A stretch of DNA of 64,000 nucleotides from Methylorubrum extorquens (GCF_024169925.1 NZ_JALJXF010000002.1:1-64000), one strand, 5' to 3'. Counted from the first letter of the stretch, positions 7,640 to 16,998 are shown. Program-made: numbers and translations. Notes: generated from the sequence alone by a model not told the origin.

Positions 7640-9640
7640 TCAGGCCGCCTCCCTGGCATCCTCCATTTCATCGCTTTCGGCATCAATCGCCTCCTGCGCT
7701 TCGCGGGTGTGGAAGCGGTTGGCGCCGACCAGCTTCTTCATGTCGGCACGGCGGAAGTAGATCGCCCGTCCGCACCGGATCGGCTCGACGCCGCCGACGA
7801 GCAGGATCTGCTCGTCGCGCCGCATGGTGATGATCTCGTCGGGCATGATGAGGGCGCGCTTCTGTAGGCTGGTCGAGGCCGACAGGCTGACCCCGCCCGA
7901 GCCCTTGCCGCCGGACCGGGCCTGCTGGCTGTAGGAGATGATCTCCTGCGTGTAGTACCCGCAGCGCTCCGACAGCCATTTGGCGGTATCGATGTCGGTG
8001 ATCGCGGAGAAGCTCTGCCAGGCCGTCGACTCGAACCAGGCCGACACGGCATCCTTGTCGCCCCCCCATTGCTGTCGCAATTGACCGAGCGATTGGTACA
8101 CCATCACGAGCGTGATGCCGTACTTCCGGCCGGCGTCGCGTGCGACCTCGATCAGGCTCATGTTGCCGAGCCGCGCCGCCTCGTCGAGGAGGAAGGCGAC
8201 CCGGTCCTTGATCTCGCCGTTGGCGTGATAGAGCGCGTTCATCAGCCCACCGATGATGACCCGTGCCAAGCCCGCAAAATTCTGCAACGTCTGGAGATCG
8301 ATGGCGATGAAGACATCGATATCGTCGTCGATCAGGTCGAGGCTGGAGAACTCTCCATCCGACACGATCGCGGCGTATTCCTTGAACGACAGCCAGTTGG
8401 TCAGGTCGGCCGCCGTGGCGTAGACGCCCGAGAACGTCTGTGGCGTCATGCTCTTGAACGGCCCCAGCGCCAGCTTGGCGAACGAGCCGTTATCCTCCGC
8501 CCGAAGGATCTTGCTGAGCCGCTCGAGGAAGTCCGGTTCCGGCTCGGAGATCACCTCGCGCAGGGTGCGCAGGGTGCGCGGCTTTTCGTTGAACGAGCGG
8601 TTGAGGCAGATGTAGGCGAGGACCCCGCGCAGGAGCTGCAAGGCCGAGTTGCGGAAGAAGTCCTTCGGATCGTCGCGCTTGACCGGCCCCGTGGCGATCC
8701 AGCCGACCACGGCCGAGATATCGTTCTCTGCGGAGTTCTCACCCCGACCGATCCAGTCGAGCACGTTGAACCCGCTCATAGGGTTCTTCGGCGTGATGCA
8801 ATGAACGCGTCGAGAGGCCCCCTTGCCGCGGAGGTTGCGGCGATAGTCGCATAGCATCGGATGCAACTCGGTCGATGGATCGAGCACGACCGCGTTTCCG
8901 GGCCACGACAGAAGCATCGGGATCACTGTGCCGGTGGTCTTGAAGCCGCCCGATCCGGAGAACACGAGACCGTGAGTCGAGCCGATATCGCAGTTGAAGC
9001 CCATCATCGGCATCCTGCCCCCCGAGCCCCACGTCTTGGGATCGTTCGGCTTGAACACGCGTGACGTGCTCTTCGAGTCGAGATCGGGACGATACCGCTC
9101 GCCGAGAACCAGGTCGCCGTCCTCGGGAAATAGCTCGCCCGCGAGCTTCATCGTTGCCCATTCGGCGTCACCGTAAGCGGCGGATTTCGAGCGGATCGGC
9201 TTGTTGTATCCGCGCGTCGTCTTCTTCACACGCACGAGAGATACGAGCGGTGTGATGAAGGCGACGAAGCCCGCGAACATCACGGCGCAGAACAGCGGAA
9301 TGTCGGCCCGACGCATCAGGGCGCGGGCATCGGCACCGGGGTTCTGAGCGGTCAGCCGGGCGATCTCCTCGCGCACCGTCCAGGCGCAAAGGCCGATCAG
9401 GAACAGGGACGCGCACGCGGCGACGACGCGCCCACTATCCCCCGGCCGCGTGAGGCCGGCGGCGGCGAAGAGGACGAGTGCGGGCAACGCCACCGCGGCC
9501 ACGCGCATGGCCTGGAGCATCATCGAATGCCCGGGCTCAACGACGTAGGCCGCACCGACGAGCGGCGTGAGAAACAGGCTGATGCCGAGATACAGCGCGA
9601 GCCCGATCGCGACGGTGATGCCGGCGTAGACCCACTTCAT
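7640..9640 (-). CDS. traG: Ti-type conjugal coupling protein TraG (VirD4 family)
   Basis: 666 residues. VirD4/TraG ATPases sit in the inner membrane and hand the relaxase-DNA complex to the secretion channel. The N-terminus has hydrophobic segments (GITVAIGLALYLGISLFL, the stretch around residues 45-90, and IPLFCAVMFAGFVAFITPLV). Walker A GSGGFKTTG lies near residue 228, and Walker B AFLLDEAARLG near 483, followed by the family hallmark ITLVMVYQSLGQLRQQWG. The gene overlaps traD by 4 bases in the order traC-traD-traG seen in Ti and rhizobial plasmids. It is the only T4CP here with intact nucleotide-binding motifs and presumably serves the Dot/Icm-like channel encoded downstream of traA. Confidence 0.95.
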   Translation of the reverse strand: MKWVYAGITVAIGLALYLGISLFLTPLVGAAYVVEPGHSMMLQAMRVAAVALPALVLFAAAGLTRPGDSGRVVAACASLFLIGLCAWTVREEIARLTAQNPGADARALMRRADIPLFCAVMFAGFVAFITPLVSLVRVKKTTRGYNKPIRSKSAAYGDAEWATMKLAGELFPEDGDLVLGERYRPDLDSKSTSRVFKPNDPKTWGSGGRMPMMGFNCDIGSTHGLVFSGSGGFKTTGTVIPMLLSWPGNAVVLDPSTELHPMLCDYRRNLRGKGASRRVHCITPKNPMSGFNVLDWIGRGENSAENDISAVVGWIATGPVKRDDPKDFFRNSALQLLRGVLAYICLNRSFNEKPRTLRTLREVISEPEPDFLERLSKILRAEDNGSFAKLALGPFKSMTPQTFSGVYATAADLTNWLSFKEYAAIVSDGEFSSLDLIDDDIDVFIAIDLQTLQNFAGLARVIIGGLMNALYHANGEIKDRVAFLLDEAARLGNMSLIEVARDAGRKYGITLVMVYQSLGQLRQQWGGDKDAVSAWFESTAWQSFSAITDIDTAKWLSERCGYYTQEIISYSQQARSGGKGSGGVSLSASTSLQKRALIMPDEIITMRRDEQILLVGGVEPIRCGRAIYFRRADMKKLVGANRFHTREAQEAIDAESDEMEDAREAA

Positions 9641-9834
9641 TTCTTGAACTCCTTGTCCCCTCGCTGAGCGAATTGCTCGACGACGTCAGGGTCGCGCGTG
9701 CGCTCACGACCCTCGATCAGGAGGCCGAGCAGGACGTTGCTCGGCAGGTCGGCAAGGCCGGCTTTGATGACGAGACCCCCGAGTTGGATCTTGCGATAGG
9801 CGTCGGCCTTCCGCTCGTCATGCCGCTTGGTCAT
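9637..9834 (-). CDS. traD: Conjugal transfer protein TraD (Ti type)
   Basis: 65 residues from the ATG at 9834 (MTKRHDERKADAYRKIQLGG). A longer upstream frame is Arg-rich and runs inside traC, so I use the internal Met. KIQLGGLVIKAGLADLPSNV, then a GLLIEGRE-type helix, matches the short TraD accessory proteins encoded between traC and traG in Ti-like plasmids. It overlaps both neighbours (traC by 17 bases, traG by 4), so the three are one transcript. Its mechanistic role is not well defined; it accompanies the relaxosome genes. Confidence 0.8.
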   Translation of the reverse strand: MTKRHDERKADAYRKIQLGGLVIKAGLADLPSNVLLGLLIEGRERTRDPDVVEQFAQRGDKEFKK

Positions 9835-10096
9835 CAGCTCCCGCTTCAGCTTGTCCCGCGCCTCGACGTCCCTTTGCCTTGGGCTCCGCCACCTCCGGGT
9901 TTGCCTCACGAAATCGGGCGACGATGGCTTGGAGTTCGCGCGTCAGCTCCTCATCCGAGATGCTGATCGATCCGATGCCGGCCTTGATCGCCAGTTGGCC
10001 GATCCGCTCGCGTTCGGCCTTGTCGTGGGCCGCGATCTTCGCTTCGACGACCTTGAGTTCCTTGACCAGCGCCTCGCGCGACTTGTTTCGAGCCAT
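9818..10096 (-). CDS. traC: Conjugal transfer protein TraC (Ti-type relaxosome accessory)
   Basis: 92 residues. I chose the ATG at 10096 (MARNKSREALVKELKVVEAK); upstream frame sequence is not protein-like. The pattern of a basic start, a coiled helix, RIGQLAIKAGIGSISISDEE and ELQAIVARFRE matches Ti-plasmid TraC, which helps TraA act at oriT. The C-terminal tail is Ala/Gly/Lys rich. It is the first gene of the minus-strand traC-traD-traG operon, diverging from traA across the oriT region, which is the canonical arrangement. Confidence 0.85.
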   Translation of the reverse strand: MARNKSREALVKELKVVEAKIAAHDKAERERIGQLAIKAGIGSISISDEELTRELQAIVARFREANPEVAEPKAKGRRGAGQAEAGADDQAA

Positions 10097-10602
10097 GGAT
10101 GCAGTCTTCCCTCTCCGTTGGAGAGGCGATGGGTAGCATCGGCACGCAGGGCGGGAAACGCTGCGTGTAGTCCAGTCGGTATCAACCGAGGATTGAGCGT
10201 CACCCGTGATCCTGGCGTCACACTGCTGGGCACGCTTTTTCGAGGCCAAGGGGGGATACCAGGCGAGCCGAACGCCTGCTCTCGCCGTCCGCCCAACTCG
10301 CCCTTCCCGGCGCCAGCTCGACGCGAGTCACCGCTCCCCCGAAGCCGGTCGAGGCCATGGGGTGGGATCGCTCTCATGCTCTTCAGCCATGGATTTCTCT
10401 GACCCGGTATAGGGCGCGAAAACCCGGCGCGCTGACCGGCCTGCGCCGGACGGATTGACCGGCCCCGAAGGGGCCTCTTCGATGCGGAGTTACGGCGCGC
10501 AGCGCCTCCGCAAAGTCCCCTGAGTTCTACGAAGGGGCGCACTTATGGGGAAATTGCTATTTCCCGTTGTCTCGTGCTAATGGCCAAGCTCGGAACCCTC
10601 GC
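10097..10602. promoter_or_regulatory. traC/traA divergent intergenic region
   Basis: 506 bases without a supported gene. It contains the oriT core at 10534-10565 and the inverted repeats noted there, and must hold the divergent promoters of traC-traD-traG and traA. I see no clear -35/-10 pair or tra-box palindrome that I would assign with confidence. Confidence 0.4.
10534..10565 (-). other. oriT: Origin of transfer (oriT) core, IncQ/Ti family
   Basis: On the minus strand a perfect 7-bp inverted repeat GGGAAAT-AGCA-ATTTCCC (10565-10548) is followed by CATAAGTGCGCCCC (10547-10534). An inverted repeat followed directly by TAAGTGCGCCCT is the known nick-region layout of RSF1010/R1162 and of Ti-type oriTs. 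Its position between traC and traA, 38 bases upstream of the traA start, is where Ti-like plasmids keep oriT. The last base differs (C for T). Further GC-rich inverted repeats (GGCCCC-GAA-GGGGCC near 10460; TGCGGAG/CTCCGCA near 10480-10510) lie on the far side. Confidence 0.8.
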
Positions 10603-13600
10603 ATGGCCATCTATCACCTCTCGGCTCAGGTCATCAGCAGCGGCGCCGGCAAGAGCGCCGTCGCCTCCGCCGCCTATCGGCGCGCAGCGACCATGACCCG
10701 TGAAAGCGATGGCAAGGTCATCTCTTACGAAGGCAAGCAGAACGTCGCTCACACCGAAATGAGCCTTCCGGCCGAGGTCCCGGCCTGGTTTCGCACCGCC
10801 ATCGACGGGCGCAGCGAGAACGGCGCCTCGGCCTACCTCTGGAACGCCGTCGAGCGGAAGGAGGGCTTGAAAGGCACCGGCTTCGCGATGGAGATGAACA
10901 TCGCACTGCCGATCGAACTGACGCTCGAGCAGAACGTCGCGCTCGCCCGCGACTGGGTCGAGTCGGAGGTCACGGCCCAGGGCCTCGTCGCCGATTGGGC
11001 CCTGCATGATGTGCCGGGCAACCCGCACATCCACGTCATGGTGCCGCTGAGAAAGCTGACCGAGGACGGGTTCTCGGCCAAGTTCGAATTCGCCCGAGAC
11101 CGTGACGGAAACGTCCTCTACCGCGACGACGGCAAGCCCCGCTACGAGCGCTTGGCCGGGCCGATGAAGCACCTCGTCGAATGGCGCCGCTCGTGGGCCG
11201 AGACGACGAACCTCCACCTTGCGGCCGCAGGCCTCGACCGGCGCATCGATCACCGTTCGCACATCGAGGCGGGCATCCGCATCGAGCCCACCGAGCACAT
11301 CGGCGTCCACGCCGTGAACATGGCTGCGCTCGGCAAGGTCTCCGACCGGGTCGAGGCGGAGAAGCAGAAGCGCGTCCGCAACGCTCAGGCGATCATCGAC
11401 GATTCCGAGACCCTGCTGCCGATCCTGATGCGCGAGAAGACCGTGTTCGATGAGCGCGACATCGCTAAGGCGGTGTTCCGCTACATCGACGATCCGGCTG
11501 CGTTCGATGCGGTCCGTCTCAGGCTCGGCCAATCCCCCGAACTCGTCGCGGTCGCCGAAGAGGTGTTCGATCCCGAGAGCGGGCGAGTGGTGTCGCCGGC
11601 CCGCTGGACCACGCGGGCGCTCCTCGGTGCCGAGGTGGCGATGCAAGCCGCGACCGGCCGGCTGTACGCCGATCGGAGCCATGGCGTGCCCGAGCGAGCG
11701 TTGGATCGGGCTTTCGCCGCCCGGCCGGAACTGTCGGAGGAGCAGCGCGAGGCGGTTCGTCACGTCACGACACCGGACCGGATTGCGGCCGTGGTCGGCT
11801 TTGCCGGCGCCGGCAAATCGACCATGCTCGGCGTCGCTCGCGGCGCGTGGGTCGGCGCCGGGCATCGCGTCGTCGGTGGGGCTCTTGCCGGCAAGGCGGC
11901 CGAGGGCTTGGAGCGCAGCGCAGGGATCGCCGGCCGCACGCTGGCCTCGTGGGAGCTGGCCTGGAAGAACGACCGCGACCTGTTGAACAGGGGCGACGTC
12001 TTCGTGCTCGACGAGGCTGGGATGGTCGCCTCCGAGCAGCTCTCCCGGATCGTCCAGGAGGTGGAGCGTCGTGGCGCCAAGCTGGTGCTGGTCGGCGACG
12101 CCATGCAGCTCCAGCCGATCGAGGCCGGCGCCGGCTTTCGCGCGATCACGGAGACGATCGGCTACGCCGAGTTGTCCGAGATCTGGCGTCAGGCCGAACC
12201 CTGGATGCGGCAGGCGAGCGTGGCCTTTGCCCGCGGCGAGGCGGGGGTTGCCCTCAAGGCCTATCGCGAGGCCGGCATGGTCCGGTTCTCGCCCGATCGG
12301 GAGAGTGCGCGCGAGGCCCTGATCGCGGCCTGGAAGCCGGACTACCTCGGCCGCAAGCCCGACGGCCGGGTGATCGAAACGCTGATCCTGGCTCAGACCA
12401 ACGTCGACGTACTCGCCCTCAACGCCATGGCCCGTTCGGCCCTCAAGTCCGACGGGTTGCTGGCGGACGAAGCCCGGTTCATGACGGCGCGCGGCGAGCG
12501 GATGTTCGCCCCCGGCGACCGGGTTCTGTTCCTTGAGAACGACCGGTCGCTCGGCGTGAAGAACGGTATGCTGGCCACCGTCGAGACGGCATCGAGCGGT
12601 CGGCTCGTGGTCAAGCTCGATCGGGACGGAGCCGGCGACGGCGAGCGGATCGAGGTGCGGGCCGAGGTCTACCGTAACCTCGACCACGGCTACGCTGCGA
12701 CCGTCCATAAGAGCCAGGGCGCCACCCTCGATCGGGTGCATGTTCTGGCAACGCCCGGCATGGATCGACACCTCAGCTACGTCGCGATGACCCGCCATCG
12801 GCACGCGGTGGCGCTGCACGGCGCGCACGCCGACTTCGTGCCCGAATGGCGCCGGGCCAAGCTCGGCCCTGCGCCGTCGACGGATGTGCTCGACGCCGCC
12901 GCTCTCGACGGATTGGCGCGGCGGCTTTCGCGCGACGGCTCGAAGGCCTCGACCCTCGACTTCGCCGACGAGGCCGCGTTCCGTGAGGCGGCGGTGTCGC
13001 TCACCCAGCCGCCGGAGTCGATGGACGGCGAGGCCGTGCTGGATCGCGCGAGCGATCGTCCGCTGCTCGATGCCGGCCGGATGGCGGCCGGGTTCACGGC
13101 GCTGGCGAACCGGCTCGAAGCCGAGGCGCCGCCCAGTGTGACAGCGGGTTCCGCGGCCGAGCTTGATGCCGGGGCTGATACGCCCGCCATCGGCGCCTCC
13201 GTGTCGCCGGCCCTGGCCGCGATCGAGGCCGCCCTGACCCTGCTCGAACGCGCTGAAACCGAGATCGCCGACCGGGTGCGCCCGCAGGATCTGCGGGCGC
13301 TGGCCAGCGCGTTCGCCGAACGCCGCAGCCTCAACGGGCATGCCGTTCTCGCCCCTGCCCTGGTGCGGCGTGCGCGCTCCATGATCGCCAAGGTCGAGGG
13401 GCGCTGGCGCAGTCTGCACGGGCTCGTGGCCCGCCTCACCGTGGCCTGGAATGCTCTGGCTACCGCGCGTCCTGCCGTCGCCGTCAAGGCCGCGCCGGAG
13501 GCCGCCGTGACGCCGGGTCCGTCGGCACCGCTCACTCCGTTCCTCGCCGCAGTCCCTCTCGACGAGAAGAGCATCAAGCAAGCCCTCTACGACCGCGTCG

Positions 13601-14346
13601 ATCCGAAGACGCATCTGAAGCTGATGCTCGATGCGCTGCGCTCCGATTTGCGCGTGGCGGTCAAGAGCCCCGGCCCTCTCTACAAGGCGATCTTCGCCGA
13701 GCTGCGCCAGCCATTGGAGGTCTATTCCGAACGGGTCGGGGCGCTGCTGTCCGACCCCGATCAGCATGGGGGGCTGCGGGGGCGCAAGGGCTGGTTCGTC
13801 CCCAAGGCCGAGAAGGAAGAACGGGTGAATGCTGAGGCTGCGTATGAGCGAGTCTCGAACGTGGCCAGCGGGCTCAAGGCGCAGTTCGAGGCTTCGGCCG
13901 AGAAGGGCCGCGCGGCGGAGATGCTGTACCGCAAGCGCCTGCTGATCGCGGTGCCGGGCGTGTCCCCGATCGCGGCGGCCGCGCTCGCCAAGGTCGGGCG
14001 CATGCCGGCTACGAAGGCCCTCGACGACGCGGTCGTGGAAGCTGTCTCGACGCCCGAATTGCGGGCCGAGGTGCTCGCCTTCGCCGAGGCCGTCGGGCGG
14101 CGTTTCGGCGCGAATGGCGCAATCGGGCATTCGCCGTCCGAGGGCCTCGGCCCGGATCAGTGGCTCACGTCCGAGGAGCGCCAGATCCTCAGCGGCGGCG
14201 GCTACGTCGCCTCCTACGTCGAGGACGGCACCCTGGACGAGGTCGTCCTTCGCGCGCAGCTCCAGCAGCAGACCCAGGACCTGCAGCGGACAGAGGACCT
14301 GCGCCGGGATCTCGACAGGGGACAGGATCTCGGCCCGTCGCTGTAA
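10603..14346 (+). CDS. traA: Ti-type conjugative relaxase/helicase TraA
   Basis: 1247 residues from ATG at 10603 (MAIYHLSAQVISSGAGKSAV), the usual TraA start; the frame continues upstream only to a TTG. Domains: MobA/MobL relaxase at residues 1-220 with the metal-binding GNPHIHVMVPL near 140; a TraI-like helicase with Walker A GFAGAGKSTM near 400, Walker B VFVLDEAGM near 467 and a UvrD-type end HKSQGATLDRV...SYVAMTRHRHA near 705-730; then a long helical C-terminus. The last ~250 residues (LLIAVPGVSPIAAAALAKVG) look like a BID-type secretion-signal domain, as in rhizobial TraA relaxases. It nicks oriT, stays bound to the 5' end and unwinds the strand for transfer. Confidence 0.95.
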   Translation: MAIYHLSAQVISSGAGKSAVASAAYRRAATMTRESDGKVISYEGKQNVAHTEMSLPAEVPAWFRTAIDGRSENGASAYLWNAVERKEGLKGTGFAMEMNIALPIELTLEQNVALARDWVESEVTAQGLVADWALHDVPGNPHIHVMVPLRKLTEDGFSAKFEFARDRDGNVLYRDDGKPRYERLAGPMKHLVEWRRSWAETTNLHLAAAGLDRRIDHRSHIEAGIRIEPTEHIGVHAVNMAALGKVSDRVEAEKQKRVRNAQAIIDDSETLLPILMREKTVFDERDIAKAVFRYIDDPAAFDAVRLRLGQSPELVAVAEEVFDPESGRVVSPARWTTRALLGAEVAMQAATGRLYADRSHGVPERALDRAFAARPELSEEQREAVRHVTTPDRIAAVVGFAGAGKSTMLGVARGAWVGAGHRVVGGALAGKAAEGLERSAGIAGRTLASWELAWKNDRDLLNRGDVFVLDEAGMVASEQLSRIVQEVERRGAKLVLVGDAMQLQPIEAGAGFRAITETIGYAELSEIWRQAEPWMRQASVAFARGEAGVALKAYREAGMVRFSPDRESAREALIAAWKPDYLGRKPDGRVIETLILAQTNVDVLALNAMARSALKSDGLLADEARFMTARGERMFAPGDRVLFLENDRSLGVKNGMLATVETASSGRLVVKLDRDGAGDGERIEVRAEVYRNLDHGYAATVHKSQGATLDRVHVLATPGMDRHLSYVAMTRHRHAVALHGAHADFVPEWRRAKLGPAPSTDVLDAAALDGLARRLSRDGSKASTLDFADEAAFREAAVSLTQPPESMDGEAVLDRASDRPLLDAGRMAAGFTALANRLEAEAPPSVTAGSAAELDAGADTPAIGASVSPALAAIEAALTLLERAETEIADRVRPQDLRALASAFAERRSLNGHAVLAPALVRRARSMIAKVEGRWRSLHGLVARLTVAWNALATARPAVAVKAAPEAAVTPGPSAPLTPFLAAVPLDEKSIKQALYDRVDPKTHLKLMLDALRSDLRVAVKSPGPLYKAIFAELRQPLEVYSERVGALLSDPDQHGGLRGRKGWFVPKAEKEERVNAEAAYERVSNVASGLKAQFEASAEKGRAAEMLYRKRLLIAVPGVSPIAAAALAKVGRMPATKALDDAVVEAVSTPELRAEVLAFAEAVGRRFGANGAIGHSPSEGLGPDQWLTSEERQILSGGGYVASYVEDGTLDEVVLRAQLQQQTQDLQRTEDLRRDLDRGQDLGPSL

Positions 14347-14495
14347 TGCGGACGCCACGGTGATTGTATTGGCGCCGGCGCGACGATGGGTAAGGGTAGG
14401 GGAGAGAGTACATCCGAGAGTTGGGCCGTCTCAGGACGGATCGAGAGGCCTTGCCCGAAGCCGGTTGCGGCCGGGCGGTTCAGAGGAACGACATC

Positions 14496-14783
14496 ATGCG
14501 CTTAGCCGACCTGCCGGCGCTCGTGACCCAGCGTGAGGAGGCAGTGACCCTGCTTCAAGCCATCGCCGAGGGCGTCGACGAGCGTGAGCTGGCCCCCTTC
14601 GTGTCCGCTCTGACCACCGCCGAGGACGAGCAGGCGGTCGCGATCATGCGCGGGTCGGGCAACGAGGTCAGCCTGCGGGTGCATCTCGGTGCCATGCTGA
14701 CCGATGCCGGCCTCGTCACCCAGGACGAGGTGTTCGCGGCGCTCGACGCCCGCCGGGCCCTCGGCCGGGGAGAGACGGCATGA
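14496..14783 (+). CDS. Putative antitoxin of the downstream Fic protein (VbhA-like)
   Basis: 95 residues from ATG at 14496 (MRLADLPALVTQREEAVTLL), with a 4-base overlap to the Fic gene, so the two are translationally coupled. Class I Fic toxins are held inactive by a small partner carrying [S/T]xxxE[G/N]. The sequence LLQAIAEGVDERE is a near match, QAIAEG, in which Gln replaces the Ser/Thr. The rest is helical (FVSALTTAEDEQAVAIMRGS; VHLGAMLTDAGLVTQDEVFA). The identification rests on gene position, size and this degenerate motif; a relaxosome accessory role is the main alternative. Confidence 0.5.
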   Translation: MRLADLPALVTQREEAVTLLQAIAEGVDERELAPFVSALTTAEDEQAVAIMRGSGNEVSLRVHLGAMLTDAGLVTQDEVFAALDARRALGRGETA

Positions 14784-16084
14784 GTGCCGATCCCTATGTC
14801 TACGACGGCACCGACGTCCTGCGGAACACCGCCGACATCCGCGACCCGCAGGCCCTGGCCGAGCGCGAGATGTTCGTCTCACTCCGCGTCTTGAAGCAGT
14901 TGCAGAAGGAGCCGGTGCTCGGGACCATCGACCTGGCGCACTACGCCGCGATCCATAAGCGGCTGTTCGGCGAGATCTACCCGTGGGCGGGCGAGACCCG
15001 CACGATCGAGATGTGGAAGCCGGAGATCGTCCTCAACGGCCGCAGCGTCGCCTACAGCCCGCCCGGCTCGATCGAGCAGCATATGAGGACCGCCCTCGGC
15101 AGCCTCCAGCGGCAGGAGCCGGGGAACCTCAAGGAGAGCCGGCCAGCGATCCGCTTCGCGCAGACCATGGCGGCGCTCTGGCAGGCTCACCCTTACCGGG
15201 AGGGCAACACCCGCACCCTGCTGGCGTTCATGGAGCAGTACGCCCGGCACCACAATCAGCCCCTCGACCAGGCCCTCATCAACCGCGTGCCGAGTGAGAC
15301 CCGCGACGCGCTGGTGCTCGCCACCCGCGGCCAGATCCGGCCGTTCTCCGAGATGGTCCGCAATGCGCGGTATTCAGAGGAGCAGCGCGCCCACCCGCTG
15401 CTCGGGCGCCTGTCGGCCGAGGCGTTCGAGGCGACGCGCCTGATGGGCGCTCCGCGCATCGTCCTGCCCGAGCCCGGGACCCAGGTCCGGGGGCAGGTGG
15501 TCGCGACGAGCTACCACCACGCCCTCGTGCGCGAGTCACGCCAGATCTCGGCCGTGCCGCTGCACTCCTTCCACGCCATGCCGGAGAACAACCAGCGCGT
15601 CGACGTGCGCGTTCTGGCCGAGGGCGAGCGCCTGGATCGCACGGCGCCGCGCGAGGAAGCGGTTCGCACCCAGGTCACCGGGCGCGTCCTGATCCCGGCG
15701 ACCTACCTGCTGCTCGCCGGTCAGGGACCGGAGGATGCCGTGCGCAACCGGATCGAGATCCCCGGCCCGAGCGAGGCCCTGGCCGAGGCCTTGCAGACCC
15801 GTGCGCCGAGGGAGATCGCCGCCGAGCCGGGGCTGGTCGCCGAGGTACGCCGGATCGACCAGAGCCTGATCGAGCGGTTCGGCCACCAGGGCTCCGCCCT
15901 GCTGGTCGAGGGCAGTGCCGGGGAAGCCAGGAACCTGCTGCCCCCCAACCAGGACCTGGAGGAGATCCGCGCCGTGCTCAAGCCGTTGTTCAAGGCCGTG
16001 GTCGCGGACGACCGGTTGCAGACGGCACTCGCCCAGCAGCATACGCTCGGCCGGGACGAGCCTCAGCTCGGACGCTCGGTATGA
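14780..16084 (+). CDS. Fic-domain protein, VbhT/Bep-like (FIC-OB architecture)
   Basis: 434 residues. Residues 1-215 form a Fic domain: DLAHYAAIHKRLFGEIYPWA, then IRFAQTMAALWQAHPYREGN with the catalytic loop HPYREGNTRT near 137. Compared with the canonical HPFxxGNGRxxR the second Gly is Thr and the final Arg is Leu, so AMP-transfer may be altered. Residues ~235-300 (VRGQVVATSYHHALVRES) look like the OB fold that follows Fic in Bartonella effector proteins and plasmid VbhT. The last ~100 residues are helical and could be a diverged BID signal. Genes of this type sit beside TraA relaxases and their products are delivered by the conjugation channel. The position between traA and the secretion genes fits that. 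Confidence 0.75.
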   Translation: MSADPYVYDGTDVLRNTADIRDPQALAEREMFVSLRVLKQLQKEPVLGTIDLAHYAAIHKRLFGEIYPWAGETRTIEMWKPEIVLNGRSVAYSPPGSIEQHMRTALGSLQRQEPGNLKESRPAIRFAQTMAALWQAHPYREGNTRTLLAFMEQYARHHNQPLDQALINRVPSETRDALVLATRGQIRPFSEMVRNARYSEEQRAHPLLGRLSAEAFEATRLMGAPRIVLPEPGTQVRGQVVATSYHHALVRESRQISAVPLHSFHAMPENNQRVDVRVLAEGERLDRTAPREEAVRTQVTGRVLIPATYLLLAGQGPEDAVRNRIEIPGPSEALAEALQTRAPREIAAEPGLVAEVRRIDQSLIERFGHQGSALLVEGSAGEARNLLPPNQDLEEIRAVLKPLFKAVVADDRLQTALAQQHTLGRDEPQLGRSV

Positions 16085-16998
16085 CCGCGCTGCATCGCAA
16101 TCAGGCGGCGACCGGGAGTGCCGGTAAGATCGTCGGCGTCGGCGTGCTCGCCATGGCCACGCTGGCCATGCTCGGCCTCGTCTGGTGGAGCCTTTCGCCG
16201 ATCCTCGGGCAGATCTATGCCGGCATCCGGTTGGCCGAGACCCTCACCCTGTGGCGGTTCACGGGGTGGGGCCGCTACTTCACCACCATGCCGGCGGGGC
16301 AGCCGTTCGCGTTCGTGTCGATCTACAAGTCGTCGGTGGGCTTCGGACTCGTCGCGTCCCTGCTCATCGCACTCCTCGGCTACCTCGCTTGGCGCAAGCG
16401 CAGCCGGGAGCACATCGAGGTCATCATCAAGGCACCCCGCGATGGCTTCGGACACGAGGCGATCGGCAAGCAGTTCGTCCCGGCCGACCGCCTGGTGAAG
16501 CCCCCCGTCGCGGAACACGAACCAGTCAACCCGGCCCTCGCGCCGGTGGCGAATCCTTTCGCGGCCTTGCGCGACCTGCGCGACGCTCGGGCGGTCGAGA
16601 CGGTCGTCGATGACATCCCCTGGCATCTGGTGGCCGCGCTGTTCCTGACGGTCGATGCAGTAGCGCCGCTCAGGGACCGCAAGGCCCGTGACGCCGTCCT
16701 CAAGGCTGCCAGGACGGCCGCCGATCGCCACGCCGAAGGTCCGGAGGCCGAGATCCCGGCCAGCCTCGTGTCGGTGCTGCTCGGCCACCTGTTGGCCGCA
16801 CTGACCGACCAGGCCGGACGGGATATGCAGGCGCTCGATCACGTTCACGGCGTGCTCGGCAGCACCGAGGACCTGGCCGACGCCATCGCGGCACTCGGCG
16901 CCATGGCGCTCGCGGCGAACCGTCTGTTCTTCCCGGACTATGCTTGGCTTCGCCACGTCGATCCCAGCTTGCAGTCACGGATTGCAAGCTATGGCTGA
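16081..16998 (+). CDS. Membrane protein, DotM/IcmP (TrbA)-like candidate
   Basis: 305 residues, overlapping the Fic gene by 4 bases. Two hydrophobic helices (VGVGVLAMATLAMLGLVWWS near 20-40 and SSVGFGLVASLLIALLGYLA near 82-103) are followed by a cytoplasmic domain of about 200 residues. Its end (ALAANRLFFPDYAWLRHVDP then SLQSRIASYG) parallels the DotM ending in which a helix is followed by FLWLKPVDRRLWY. The middle IPWHLVAALFLTVDA also fits the DotM helical core. DotM/TrbA partners the DotL/TrbC coupling protein in Dot/Icm and IncI systems. The match is from memory of the family and is weak at sequence level, so treat it as a candidate. Confidence 0.45.
   Translation: MTALHRNQAATGSAGKIVGVGVLAMATLAMLGLVWWSLSPILGQIYAGIRLAETLTLWRFTGWGRYFTTMPAGQPFAFVSIYKSSVGFGLVASLLIALLGYLAWRKRSREHIEVIIKAPRDGFGHEAIGKQFVPADRLVKPPVAEHEPVNPALAPVANPFAALRDLRDARAVETVVDDIPWHLVAALFLTVDAVAPLRDRKARDAVLKAARTAADRHAEGPEAEIPASLVSVLLGHLLAALTDQAGRDMQALDHVHGVLGSTEDLADAIAALGAMALAANRLFFPDYAWLRHVDPSLQSRIASYG

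Noticed and set aside
10543..14358. Minus-strand frame of 1271 codons opposite traA
   Set aside because: It mirrors the traA frame codon for codon and has Arg/His/Gly-rich low-complexity translation; the plus-strand gene has all relaxase and helicase motifs.
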